Below, one piece after another: positions 8,161 through 19,012 of a stretch of 22,290 nucleotides of DNA. The notes beneath the pieces are model-generated. The model saw only the letters and a list, made by a program, of their open reading frames with translations, had not been told where the DNA came from and did no database searches. The stretch spans positions 1-22,290 of the forward strand of contig DCTX01000069.1 of NCBI GenBank assembly GCA_002329325.1, written 5' to 3'. This DNA is from Anaerolineales bacterium UBA1429. GTDB taxonomy: Bacteria > Chloroflexota > Anaerolineae > UBA1429. Position 1 is the first letter of the stretch; the number at the start of each line of letters is the position of its first letter. Both the position numbers and the translations under genes were made by a program.

Positions 8161-8164
<4 letters not shown>
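4139..8164 (-). CDS. Large Eco57I/PglX-type adenine-specific DNA methyltransferase (DISARM DrmMI-like)
   Basis: A 1341-aa protein, last gene of the defence operon. The N-terminal about 350 residues include LNRTDHLWGVVTNGRVLRLL, a segment common in large type IIG / PglX-like enzymes; I could not identify convincing nuclease residues there. The AdoMet-binding motif I DPACGSGHF is near residue 503 and the catalytic motif IV NPPW near residue 763, which marks an N6-adenine methyltransferase. The C-terminal third would hold target recognition. Its ATG overlaps the SNF2 gene stop (ATGA). It probably methylates host DNA so that the helicase and ATPase spare it. GC is patchy: hand counts give 57/120 at 5641-5760 against 50/60 at 6001-6060. 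Alternatives are a BREX PglX relative or a type IIG enzyme; the helicase partners favour the DISARM-like reading. Confidence 0.85.
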
Positions 8165-11111
<2,947 letters not shown>

Positions 11112-11115
<4 letters not shown>

Positions 11116-14100
11116 GACTGAGCCTCTCCAAAGACATCCTCGTGCTGGCGTATCTGAGCTTCGAGGTCTTGGTCATAGCGAATGACAATCACGCGGTATC
11201 CCCTCAAAGTCAACTCTCGACGCAGACGCTCGTCCTCAGCCCTCTGCTGGGGCTCGTCATGGACGCTGCCATCGCAGAAGACGCAGACGTTGTTCTCGTA
11301 GAGGAAATCGGGTACGCAGGGTACGTCTCGCAGGGGCTGCTGGGCCCAATCAGGCAGACGGCGCCGGTTGCTGTAAAGGACGTCCAGAAAGCGGCGCTCC
11401 AACTCGGAACGTGCATCGGTGCGCTCCCGAAGCCACACGTATTGCAGAGCATACGGCCGCTTCTCGGTGCCCGCGAGGGTCGTCGCGTCTCGCAGTGTCA
11501 GCAGAACGTCGCGCACCAGATGACGGTCGAGATACTGGTGGTCACGCTGATTATAGTAGGACAAGATGCAATCATAGCAGGCCCTCACGCACTCGTCCGA
11601 CCTGTTGGCAGGATGGCGGTCCTCCCCGGTATCTGGGTCAAAGTGCAGAGTGTCAAGAGCGGTGCGGGCCACACGAGATATGGCGTCAGGCTCAGCAACC
11701 AGCCGCCGCAAGACGCCGAGCCCCCCCTCCGTTGCCTCCCAGATGAGGACTCGTAGGTTGCCCTCTTTGCCCAAGCGCTCGACACCGAGCTCGCCCTCTT
11801 CGACCTGAAACTCCTGCTGGATGCCTCGCAGCAGAGCATACTGCAGCGTAGCGACCAACTCCTCACTGGGGGGCTTGCTGCCCTGGGATGGGATGCGCAG
11901 CAGGAGGGCATTGGCAGTCTGCCGGACAAAGAGCCGCACACCCGCTACCGTCGTGCCCTTCTTGGCCTTGGCGGCGCGCTCGCGGCTCAACCAGCGGCCA
12001 TCGGAGAGGTCCAGTATGTACCCAAAGTCCCCGCTGCGCCGCCAGCGATGGTTGATGCGCCAGAGGGTGGCCTGGGGCGCATAGTTGAGATGCAGCAGAG
12101 GCGTCTTGTCAGCGTTCGTCACATCGGCGCGGCGCTGCTGGATGCGATAGTCGGATGTTGGAGCGAACTGGAAATGGGTCGTGATCTCGTATCCCTCGCG
12201 CCGGCGTTCTTCCTCATCGCAGGTGATACGCTCGCGGTGCTGCGTTCCGACGGTAGGCATCTCTAGGAGATTGCCAAGGTACTCTGAATCACCGCTTAGC
12301 CTAGACTCGCAATAGTGGCAGAATTCGTCGTTCAGCCCGCTTCCCTCGTGGACATAACCGCAGACATTGCAGATCTTGGCGCGCACAAAGCGCTCTTCCG
12401 GGTCACCCCCTGATAGGAAGACACGGTCGACGCTGTACTTGGCCCCCTCATGGTAGATGATGTTCTCGGGTCCGAACTCATTGATGGCCAGAAGGCGTGG
12501 CCTTGAGATGTACTCGCCCCGAGAGCCTCGTGCTATGTAGGCGCGTATAGGCAGCGCAGGAAAGTTGTAGCCAGGCAGGAACCCCTCAGCGGCCAGATAG
12601 CGATAGGGGTAGAAATCGGACTCGTCGCCAAAACGGAGACCCCGGCACTGAAGCAGGTCGAGCTGACGTTGCGCTTCACGGCGCATGTACTCGGGATTGA
12701 CGCTTGTCTTGTCGACATCGGTCTCTCGTACGAGGTAGGCGTGCAGCTGCAGGTCGTGGGCCTGCTCAAACTGGGCAAGTGCTTGGGTAAAGAGCTCACG
12801 CCATCGGTCAAATGCTTTGTCGAACTGCTGGTGCGCAGAATCCAGGACGCGAGTCAGCCAATCGTCCGAGTACCACTCGACGGCCCGCAGCTCTTGGCCA
12901 CATTCCGCGAGTATGTTGCGGCAGGCCTGCAGGCACTGCCGTCTGGTAGCGTCACTCAGATGAAGTTGTTCGGCCACCTCTTCTCGAAGTGGACATCCCT
13001 CTCGCGCCACATCGAGAAGCGAATCCACCGAATCTTTCAAGTCAATCCCGGTAAAAGCGAGCCACACGGCCTGGATGTGAGCACGCACCAGGTCCTCGCT
13101 CGTCAGGTCCAGGCGCGGGGGCACCACAGAGCCTGCCACCATATCCTCGCGCCGGCGAAAGTAGTACTGATCATGGCCGCTCCAGTTGGAGCAGTAGGCG
13201 AGCACAAGGGCCGGCCGGCCCGCGCGCCCGGCTCGCCCACTACGCTGAGCATAGTTGGCAGGCGTTGGTGGCACATTTCGCATATGGACGACGTTGAGGT
13301 CGGCGATGTCGATACCCAGCTCCATCGTGGGGGAACAGAAGAGGCTGCTCAACTCACCCGCGCGGAATTGTTCCTCGCGTCGCTGTCTCTCGTCATAGTT
13401 GACTTGGGCTGTGTGCTCGCCGCTACGCATCCGGCGCAATTCCGCCGCGCCCCGGCTGTAGAGCTGGTGGAAGAACGCGTTAGGGCACTCCCGGGGAGAG
13501 CTATATGCGTCGCCCGCGGCTTGCCGGCGCCGCAAGGGCGAGTAGGCGACGGTCCCATCCCCGATGCACCACAGGAGAGCGCTCTCCGGAATGCGGTACC
13601 CGGTGCTTGCAGCCCGACCGCGGCGTCGTTGCACCGCGATCAATAGCCCAAAACGCTCGAGGGCATTGACCAAGGCGGTGATGAGGTTATCGTATTGCTC
13701 GACGCTGACATCACCTCCCATATCCTGGCGCCATTGGGCCCGTAGCCATAGACCGATGGTCCCTCGACTGGATAGGGCATAATCACCCGTGAGTCGCTCC
13801 TCGTCTGGCAATACATACCGAGCCGCGTAGCGCATCTGACTGCGTTCAATGCTCCAGTAAGCGTTGAGATGGTCTGCTATCCGTCGTGCGAGATGATCTT
13901 GTTCCTCTGGCTCCAAATAGGGGGTCTGAATGGCCAGGTTGCGGCGCATCTCATCTAGAATGGTTCGTAGTCGGCTTTCCCGCACTTGGGGAGATAGGCT
14001 GCCGAAGAACGGCATGTCTTGCCAATAGTCCTCACGTCGGGCAAGCTCGTGAAGGCCGCGATAGTCCACACGGAGCAGGCCACTCTGCTCTAGGTTGGGT

Positions 14101-16250
14101 TGCACAACTCGCCAACCGCGCCTCAAGTCCTCGAAGATACGATACGACAGCAGGTCCTGGAACGTATTGCGGACCTGTCGCGCTTGCGGACTCTCAGGGT
14201 CGAGATTCTCCTGTTGCGCATAGTCACTCAGCTCGAGAGCAACTCTATCGGCTACACATTGTCCGATGCGAGAGAAATCAAGGCTTCGGTGTTCCTGCAG
14301 GGCAGCATAGACTGCTGAACGCAAGATAGCTACCTGCACAAAGTCGTTAAAGTGCCCTGCCTGCAGTGAGGCGTCCTGGCGATTATCGGTAAAGCTGAGA
14401 ACCTTCTGCGCTTCCCGCTCTGTGCCCTCCCGAACAAGTGCGGAAACGGCGGATAGGCTTAGCAGCGTCGTGGCCGTGCTGCGTCCTTCGCTCGAAAGGC
14501 GAGAGAGCTTGCGAAAGTCGCTCTTGTCCCGGAGCGTATAGGCCTCAGCGCAGTTGAGGCAGAGCAAGAAAGGCTTCCTCAGGAACCACCCGGGCACAGA
14601 GCCAGGTCTATCTTCCTCCAACAACTCTCCGCGAGCCGTAACATGGACCAACTCGGGCACATAGGGCCGATACCGACTGCTCACGCGCCCCGACTTGTCT
14701 AGCCAATGCTCTGGTAGAAGCAAGGGGTCGTATCGCCAGCGACCTTCGAGGTCCAGCATCAAGTAGCCCCTTTGTCGATCCTCTTCTTCTTCCTGCTCAG
14801 TTGCCAGAGCCTGCCAGGACTCGACATCAGGGCGCAGGCTACTGCCAACTCGCTGCACAGTATAGTACTCCTGCCCACACTGACGGCAGAAAACCAATGG
14901 AAACAAGAGCCGCTCCCCATCGCCAGGGGCATAGTACTGGCCACTCATGGTAAGGTAGCGTTCACTGGGCGGTTCGATGGTTGCATAGACGGACCCGCCC
15001 TGGGAGATGAACTGGTGCAGTTTGAAGGCAAAAGCTTGGTCGTTCTCAGGGTCGGATCTGGGTACCTCTGTGCCAGCCAGCAGGCCTTCGGTCAACGCGC
15101 TGGTGCAGGACTCGATCGGGAGCCCGGTGTCTCGGGCGAGGCGACTAGCACCCTCCTTGAGAGAGATAGGTCTCACGCGGCGGAGCGCTCCGTCTGGATC
15201 TTGCGTGATGCCAAACGTCGCCTCAATCCATGCACTCAAAGGATGTTGACGAAAAGCGAGCCAGTCACGTGGCATAGGTTCCTGGACACTTTGGCTCAGC
15301 TCTTCGCTATTCTTGACTTCCAGTGGACGCATGGACCGTTGCAGCGATTCTTCGACAATGTGCTCGGCGGGAATGTGTACCCCGAACAGCTTGCTCGCAA
15401 ACGCAGCCACTGCCTGTTTGCGCTCGCCAGAGGACCTACCGCTAGCCATAGTCGCGCTGGTCCCGATGCACACCAGGTTGGGGTTGCCCGCTCGCTCGCG
15501 CAGACGGCGAACAAGCATCGCCACGTCAGCTCCTTGGCGTCCCCGGTAGGTGTGCAGTTCGTCCAGCACCAGGTAACGAAGAGCGGTACGCGTCTGGTCC
15601 ACGAACTCGCGCTCACGACGCCTCACCAACATTAGCTCAAGCATCACATAGTTGGTCAGCAGGATGTGAGGGGGAGACAGCTGGTACCCGCGCTTTTCCT
15701 CCAGGGTCTCTTGCCCGGTGTACTTGGCAAAGCGGACTGGCATCGGTCGACCCATGCGCTTCTGATAGGCTCTGGCTAGCTCCTCAAGCGCCTGATACTG
15801 AGAGTTCACAAGCGCGTTCATCGGGTACACGACGATGGCGTGCACCCTAGCTTGTGAGGGGTTGTTCTGTAGCACTTGATTGAAGATGGGAACAAAGTAG
15901 GTTAGGGACTTGCCTGAACCGGTTCCGCTGGTGACCACATAGGATTGGCCCTCAAGAGCCAAGTTGATGGCATCGCTCTGATGCTTGTGGAGACGATAGG
16001 GCTCGTCACCACGTCGAAACAGCCTGGCGCACTCAGGGTGAAGGCGTCCGGAGTGGACCAAGTCCTCAATTGGCTCTCCCCACGCATAGGTCGGGTTCAA
16101 TTGCAGAAGTGCGTCGGGCCAGAGGACGTGGTTCTCTAGCAGCTCCTCGCGGACTCGGGCCTCTATCCTGGGATCAGCTATTCTGAGAAAGCTCTGGACA
16201 TACTCGCGGTACTCATCCACAACAGCTTGGCGCACAGAGAATATGCTCAT
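11112..16250 (-). CDS. DExH helicase with DUF1998/MZB region and C-terminal nuclease-like domain
   Basis: A 1712-aa protein, first gene of the defence operon. The N-terminus carries TSGTGSGKSLTYFVP (Walker A, near residue 110), LVLDELHTYRGRQGAD (motif II DELH, near 233) and GTSATMASG (motif III, near 263). Lobe 2 ends in QRSGRAGRAGRP (motif VI, near 1008). A Zn-finger-like CNVCGY...FCHYCESRL lies near 1297 and the DUF1998/MZB cysteines CVRACYDCILSYYNQ near 1555. The last about 90 residues read VPDFLYENNVCVFCDGSVHD...GYRVIVIRYD, resembling the DUF559/Vsr-like PD-(D/E)xK fold. This architecture recalls DrmA/DrmB of DISARM, DruE of Druantia and MrfA-type helicases. Start: ATG after GAGAGG. Hand count gives 29/60 GC at 14221-14280, well below the neighbours. 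It probably drives the system by tracking along DNA. Confidence 0.85.
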
Positions 16251-16317
16251 GGTCGGCCTCTCGATTCAGTCTGGGCTCTGGCTGCTCGTATCGGAATCGA
16301 TGCGGTGGCTACGTGCA

Positions 16318-16347
16318 AAGATACACGCCGAGGCAAAGCGCTGTCAA
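16318..16347 (-). promoter_or_regulatory. Candidate promoter of the defence operon
   Basis: On the minus strand TTGACA (16347-16342), an 18-bp spacer and TATCTT (16323-16318) predict a start near 16311, about 60 nt before the helicase ATG. The -35 is a perfect match; the -10 matches at 4 of 6. Confidence 0.5.
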
Positions 16348-16645
16348 GGCTGAGCCCCCTCCCCATCGGTGTCGGTGCGTCAACCTGGCTTCTCATCCCC
16401 AGTCCGCAGAAGCGGGTTTCGCGTGCGCACGATCACCCACAGGTGGGCTTGACGCCACCACTTGCACTGGCAGAAGCGCCAAGACAGGTCGTCCTGGGCC
16501 CGTGCCGGCCAGGCGTAGCGAACCAACCCGCGCTCCAGGGCATTGCAGCGCCAGTCTGCTCACCGTCTGGCCACGCCCCATTCTCACTCGCCACTTGCTA
16601 GGCGATGGTCCTGTTCCCATACACAGGCAGAGACTTGTCCTGAAT
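16348..16645. other. Gene-free stretch upstream of the defence operon
   Basis: I see no gene here with a start and ribosome binding site. One minus-strand frame is open from 16559 to 16383 and is rich in Trp (it includes LSWRFCQCKWWRQAHLWV), but it lacks a start and may be the tail of a lost gene. No repeats, CRISPR array or RNA gene were seen. Confidence 0.5.
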
Positions 16646-16840
16646 CTATCTGCCTGTTCCCGCTTTGTCTCCATTCGCAAGCTCTCTCAGCGACCACCGC
16701 GGTCGCATGCCCAGGGCGCCCACCGCCTCGGGGACCGAGGTGATGGCCAGGAGGCCCGCCATGGTCTTGGGTCCGGATACCAACCACTCGCCCCCGATGC
16801 GCTGGGTGATAGCGCCCTCTCCATTGCTGCGGCGTGCCAT
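16646..16840 (-). pseudogene. Tyrosine integrase N-terminal remnant
   Basis: The frame begins MARRSNGEGAITQRIGGEW behind a good ribosome binding site (AGAGGAG, 6 nt before ATG). This matches the N-terminal arm typical of phage and ICE tyrosine integrases (MARRxNGEGSIxxRxDGRW pattern). After residue 21 the likeness is lost and the frame ends at residue 64, without core-binding or catalytic domains. Such enzymes commonly recombine at tRNA genes, and this one lies 119 bp from tRNA-Pro copy 2. It is therefore probably the stump of the enzyme that inserted the island. A chance match of some 20 residues is the alternative; the ribosome binding site and location argue against it. Confidence 0.55.
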
Positions 16841-16946
16841 GATGCGCTCCTCTCGTGGGTGAGCGGGGCGCATAACGTTGTCAGAGAAAGGGGCTGCCAA
16901 AGGCCACTAGGGGTAGTGCATCACGGGGCTTGATACCGCAACGGGT

Positions 16947-17035
16947 TCTGCCCATGTTCGGGGCGTAGCGCAGCCAGGTAGCGCACTTGAATGGGGTTCA
17001 AGTGGTCGGACGTTCAAATCGTCTCGCCCCGACAC
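16947..17035 (+). repeat. 89-bp direct repeat, right copy (putative att site with tRNA-Pro)
   Basis: Same orientation and sequence as 2599-2687, apart from A at 16954 in place of G. Together the two copies bound the island. Confidence 0.7.
16959..17032 (+). tRNA. tRNA-Pro (anticodon GGG), copy 2
   Basis: All 74 bases are identical to copy 1, so the fold and anticodon GGG are intact. Upstream I find no good -10 box at the right distance: the best pair, TTGATA-17-CATGTT, would start inside the tRNA. A terminator hairpin follows. It may be silent, or be read from a promoter I cannot recognise. Confidence 0.95.
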
Positions 17036-17037
17036 CA

Positions 17038-17100
17038 GAGGGCCAACTCGTACGCAGCCATGCGTCACGCATGCATGCGGCAGGGTTGGCCCTCGTTTCT
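17038..17100 (+). terminator. Terminator after tRNA-Pro copy 2 with enlarged loop
   Basis: GAGGGCCAAC (17038-17047) pairs perfectly with GTTGGCCCTC (17085-17094), followed by GTTTCT. The 37-nt apical part holds its own small hairpin (ATGCGT-C-ACGCAT). The stem core CCAACTCG...AGGGTTGG is shared with the copy 1 terminator, whose loop is only 8 nt. Confidence 0.7.
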
Positions 17101-17157
17101 TTGGGCGCGAGGGGTGTTTTGCCTCCGGTCAGAGGCCGGGCAAGCGCGACGCCCCCT

Positions 17158-18090
17158 TCAGCGACGAGGTCCGTCCGCCGGGCGCGCCTCAGCCAGGGAG
17201 GCCAGCAGGATGCCCGCCAGGATCAGCGGCCCGCCGATAAAGGTCATCTGCGAGGGCGCCTCGTGCAGCACCAGGAACGCCAGCGCCGTCGCGCCGATCG
17301 GTTCCCCCAGCAGCGCCACCGTCACCAGGATGGGGCTAAAGCGCCCCAGTGCCCAGTTGAACGCCGAGTGCCCCAGGATCTGGGGCACCAGGGCCAACAG
17401 CGCCAGGATCAGCAGGGTTTGGGGGGTATAGCCCAGCAGCGGCTGGCCCGTCGCCAGGCAGATCAGCAGCAGGAACAGGCCGGCCAGCCCATAGCAAGGC
17501 CAGACATAGGCCCAGGTGGAGAGGCGGCGGCGCACCCCTCGCCCCAGCAGGATGTAGGCCGAGCCCGCCACGGCCCCCACCAGCGCCAGGGCGTTGCCCA
17601 GCAGGGCCCATCCGGAGAAGGCCAGATCGCCATAGCTGACGATGATGCTGCCGACGACGGTGATGCCGATGGCCAGGGTGGTGCGCCAGCCCACCCGCTC
17701 CCGCAGCAGGAAGTGGCTGGCCAGCCCCACAAAGATCGGATTGGTGGAGACCAGGATCACCGAGCTGGCCACGGTGGTCAGCGAAAGGGAGTAGAGCCAG
17801 GCGGCAAAGTGCAGGGTGAGGGCCAGACTGGAGCCCAGCAAGGCCAGGATCTCCCGGCGCCCCAACAGGCGCCACTCGCGGCGCAGGCGCGGCCAGGCCA
17901 CCGGCGCCAGGAAGAGGGTGGCCAGAAGCAAGCGCCAGGCGCCCACCGCCAGAGGCGGCGCTTCGCTTCCCGCCAGCCGGATGAGGATCGAGGCGGTAGA
18001 GACCGAGAGGATGCCCACCACCAGCACGCCGTATTCCTGAGGACGGTGGCCCGAGCCCTCCCCTTGTTCAAGCCGTTCACCAGCAGCCAC
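17158..18090 (-). CDS. EamA-family (DMT superfamily) transporter
   Basis: A 310-aa integral membrane protein with about ten hydrophobic helices in two EamA repeats (5+5), of usual family length. Segments such as GVLVVGILSVSTASILIRLAG near residue 20 (first helix), LVSTNPIFVGLASHFLLRE near 120 (helix 4 and following loop) and FSPILVTVALLGEPIGATAL near 250 match the family pattern, including the conserved Pro and Glu of the loop after each fourth helix. Members export metabolites, amino acids or drugs; the substrate cannot be told here. The start is taken as GTG at 18090 because GGGAGG stands 5 nt before it. It has its own promoter and lies convergent to tRNA-Pro copy 2, just outside the island. 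Confidence 0.88.
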   Translation of the reverse strand: MAAGERLEQGEGSGHRPQEYGVLVVGILSVSTASILIRLAGSEAPPLAVGAWRLLLATLFLAPVAWPRLRREWRLLGRREILALLGSSLALTLHFAAWLYSLSLTTVASSVILVSTNPIFVGLASHFLLRERVGWRTTLAIGITVVGSIIVSYGDLAFSGWALLGNALALVGAVAGSAYILLGRGVRRRLSTWAYVWPCYGLAGLFLLLICLATGQPLLGYTPQTLLILALLALVPQILGHSAFNWALGRFSPILVTVALLGEPIGATALAFLVLHEAPSQMTFIGGPLILAGILLASLAEARPADGPRR

Positions 18091-18123
18091 GGCAACCTCC
18101 CTGAGGGTCCTTACGCGAGGCGC

Positions 18124-18152
18124 ATGTTAGCCGGGGGGCGGGGGCGTGTCAA
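18124..18152 (-). promoter_or_regulatory. Promoter of the EamA transporter gene
   Basis: On the minus strand TTGACA (18152-18147), a 17-bp GC-rich spacer and TAACAT (18129-18124) end 34 bp before the GTG start. Confidence 0.75.
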
Positions 18153-18201
18153 AGGGGCATAGTAGTTGCCGTCCGTGCTCAGGGCTTTCCTGGAAGAGGA
18201 G

Positions 18202-18229
18202 TTGGCTGGCGGCCATTTATGCTTATGCT
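18202..18229 (+). promoter_or_regulatory. Possible promoter of the DUF433/DUF5615 pair
   Basis: TTGGCT (18202-18207), a 16-bp spacer and TATGCT (18224-18229) lie 48 bp before the antitoxin ATG. Both boxes are imperfect. Confidence 0.35.
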
Positions 18230-18277
18230 GTAGACGGATGGCTGTTGAGCCTGGCCATGCATGGCCCAGGAGGGACG

Positions 18278-18514
18278 ATGTATCCATGTGACCGTGTGAC
18301 TTTTGACCGCAGCATCCTGGGGGGACGCGCCTGCATCCGGAGCATGCGTGTGCCCGTCTCGCTGGTGGTGAACCTGGTCGCCAACGGCATGGCTCCGCAG
18401 GAGATCGTGGAGCAGTACCCCTATCTGGAGCTGGAGGATGTCCGTCAGGCGCTGGCCTATGCCGCCTGGCTGGCCGATGAATCCGTCTATGCCATCGAGA
18501 TTAGCGCCCCATGA
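18278..18514 (+). CDS. DUF433 antitoxin-like protein
   Basis: A 78-aa protein with the DUF433 pattern: FDRSILGGRACIRSMRVPVSLVVNLVANGM, then APQEIVEQYPYLELEDVRQALAYAA. DUF433 proteins are small helix-turn-helix-like antitoxins (VapB45 type), usually paired with a DUF5615 or PIN toxin. The start at 18278 is chosen over an earlier in-frame ATG because AGGAGG stands 4 nt before it and the family begins there. Its stop overlaps the start of the toxin gene (ATGA), the usual arrangement. It would neutralise the toxin and repress the operon; both are inferred from the family. Confidence 0.85.
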   Translation: MYPCDRVTFDRSILGGRACIRSMRVPVSLVVNLVANGMAPQEIVEQYPYLELEDVRQALAYAAWLADESVYAIEISAP

Positions 18515-18873
18515 AATTCCTGGCCGACATGGGCATCTCGCCGAGAACCGTGGAGTTCTTGCGTAGCCTGGGGCACGAGGCGGAGCATCTGCATGAGCTT
18601 GGTCTTGATCGTCTCGACGATGCCCCTGTGCTGGAGCTCGCTCGCCAGCAGTCCCAAACCCTCTAGACCCACGACCTCGACTTTGGCGCACTGATGGCCG
18701 AAAGCACCAACGCTCTGCCCTGTGTCGTAACACTCCGTCTGCAGGACATGCGCCCCAACAATGTGAATCGCTACCTTGAGGCAATCTTCGGGGAACACGG
18801 CGATAGGCTGGGCTCAGGTGTGATGGTAACGGTAACCGAAAGCCGGATTCGCATCCGCCGGCTCACAGAGTGA
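18511..18873 (+). pseudogene. DUF5615 PIN-like toxin with in-frame TAG
   Basis: The full frame of 120 codons matches the DUF5615 (PIN-like) family: MKFLADMGISPRTVEFLRSL at the start, GHEAEHLHELGL, THDLDFGALM (acidic active-site motif, usually ThDxDFg), then a C-terminal part ending in VTVTESRIRIRRL. Codon 52 is TAG (18664-18666), immediately before THD, where the family has a hydrophobic residue, so one T-to-A change from TTG would explain it. Both sides of the stop are otherwise intact and in frame, which suggests a recent mutation. Translation would stop before the catalytic motif. Sequencing error or read-through are alternatives. It overlaps the DUF433 gene by 4 nt. Confidence 0.85.
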
Positions 18874-18939
18874 GATCGCCCCTTCGCTGCTCTACAATAC
18901 ATCTCCCATCGTTACCTGTCCGCACAAGAGAGAAGGCGA

Positions 18940-18968
18940 TTGGTCCGCCCTCCCTCCTATGCTACAAT
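18940..18968 (+). promoter_or_regulatory. Promoter of the diol dehydratase operon
   Basis: TTGGTC (18940-18945), a 17-bp spacer and TACAAT (18963-18968) predict a start near 18975, about 38 nt before the ATG. A second TACAAT-like box lies near 18893 and might be a tandem promoter. I see no cobalamin riboswitch in this leader. Confidence 0.6.
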
Positions 18969-19012
18969 CTCCCCACACGTGAGCACGCCCTGCCAATCGG
19001 GAGATTGCCCCC

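Noticed and set aside
16383..16559. Trp-rich open minus-strand frame upstream of the defence operon
   Set aside because: It has no start codon or ribosome binding site, no recognised family and only 59 codons. It could be a lost gene's tail but cannot be supported as a gene.
18130..18146. G-rich run that could form a G-quadruplex
   Set aside because: It is explained as the spacer of the EamA promoter in GC-rich DNA, and the G-runs are too irregular to support a claim.
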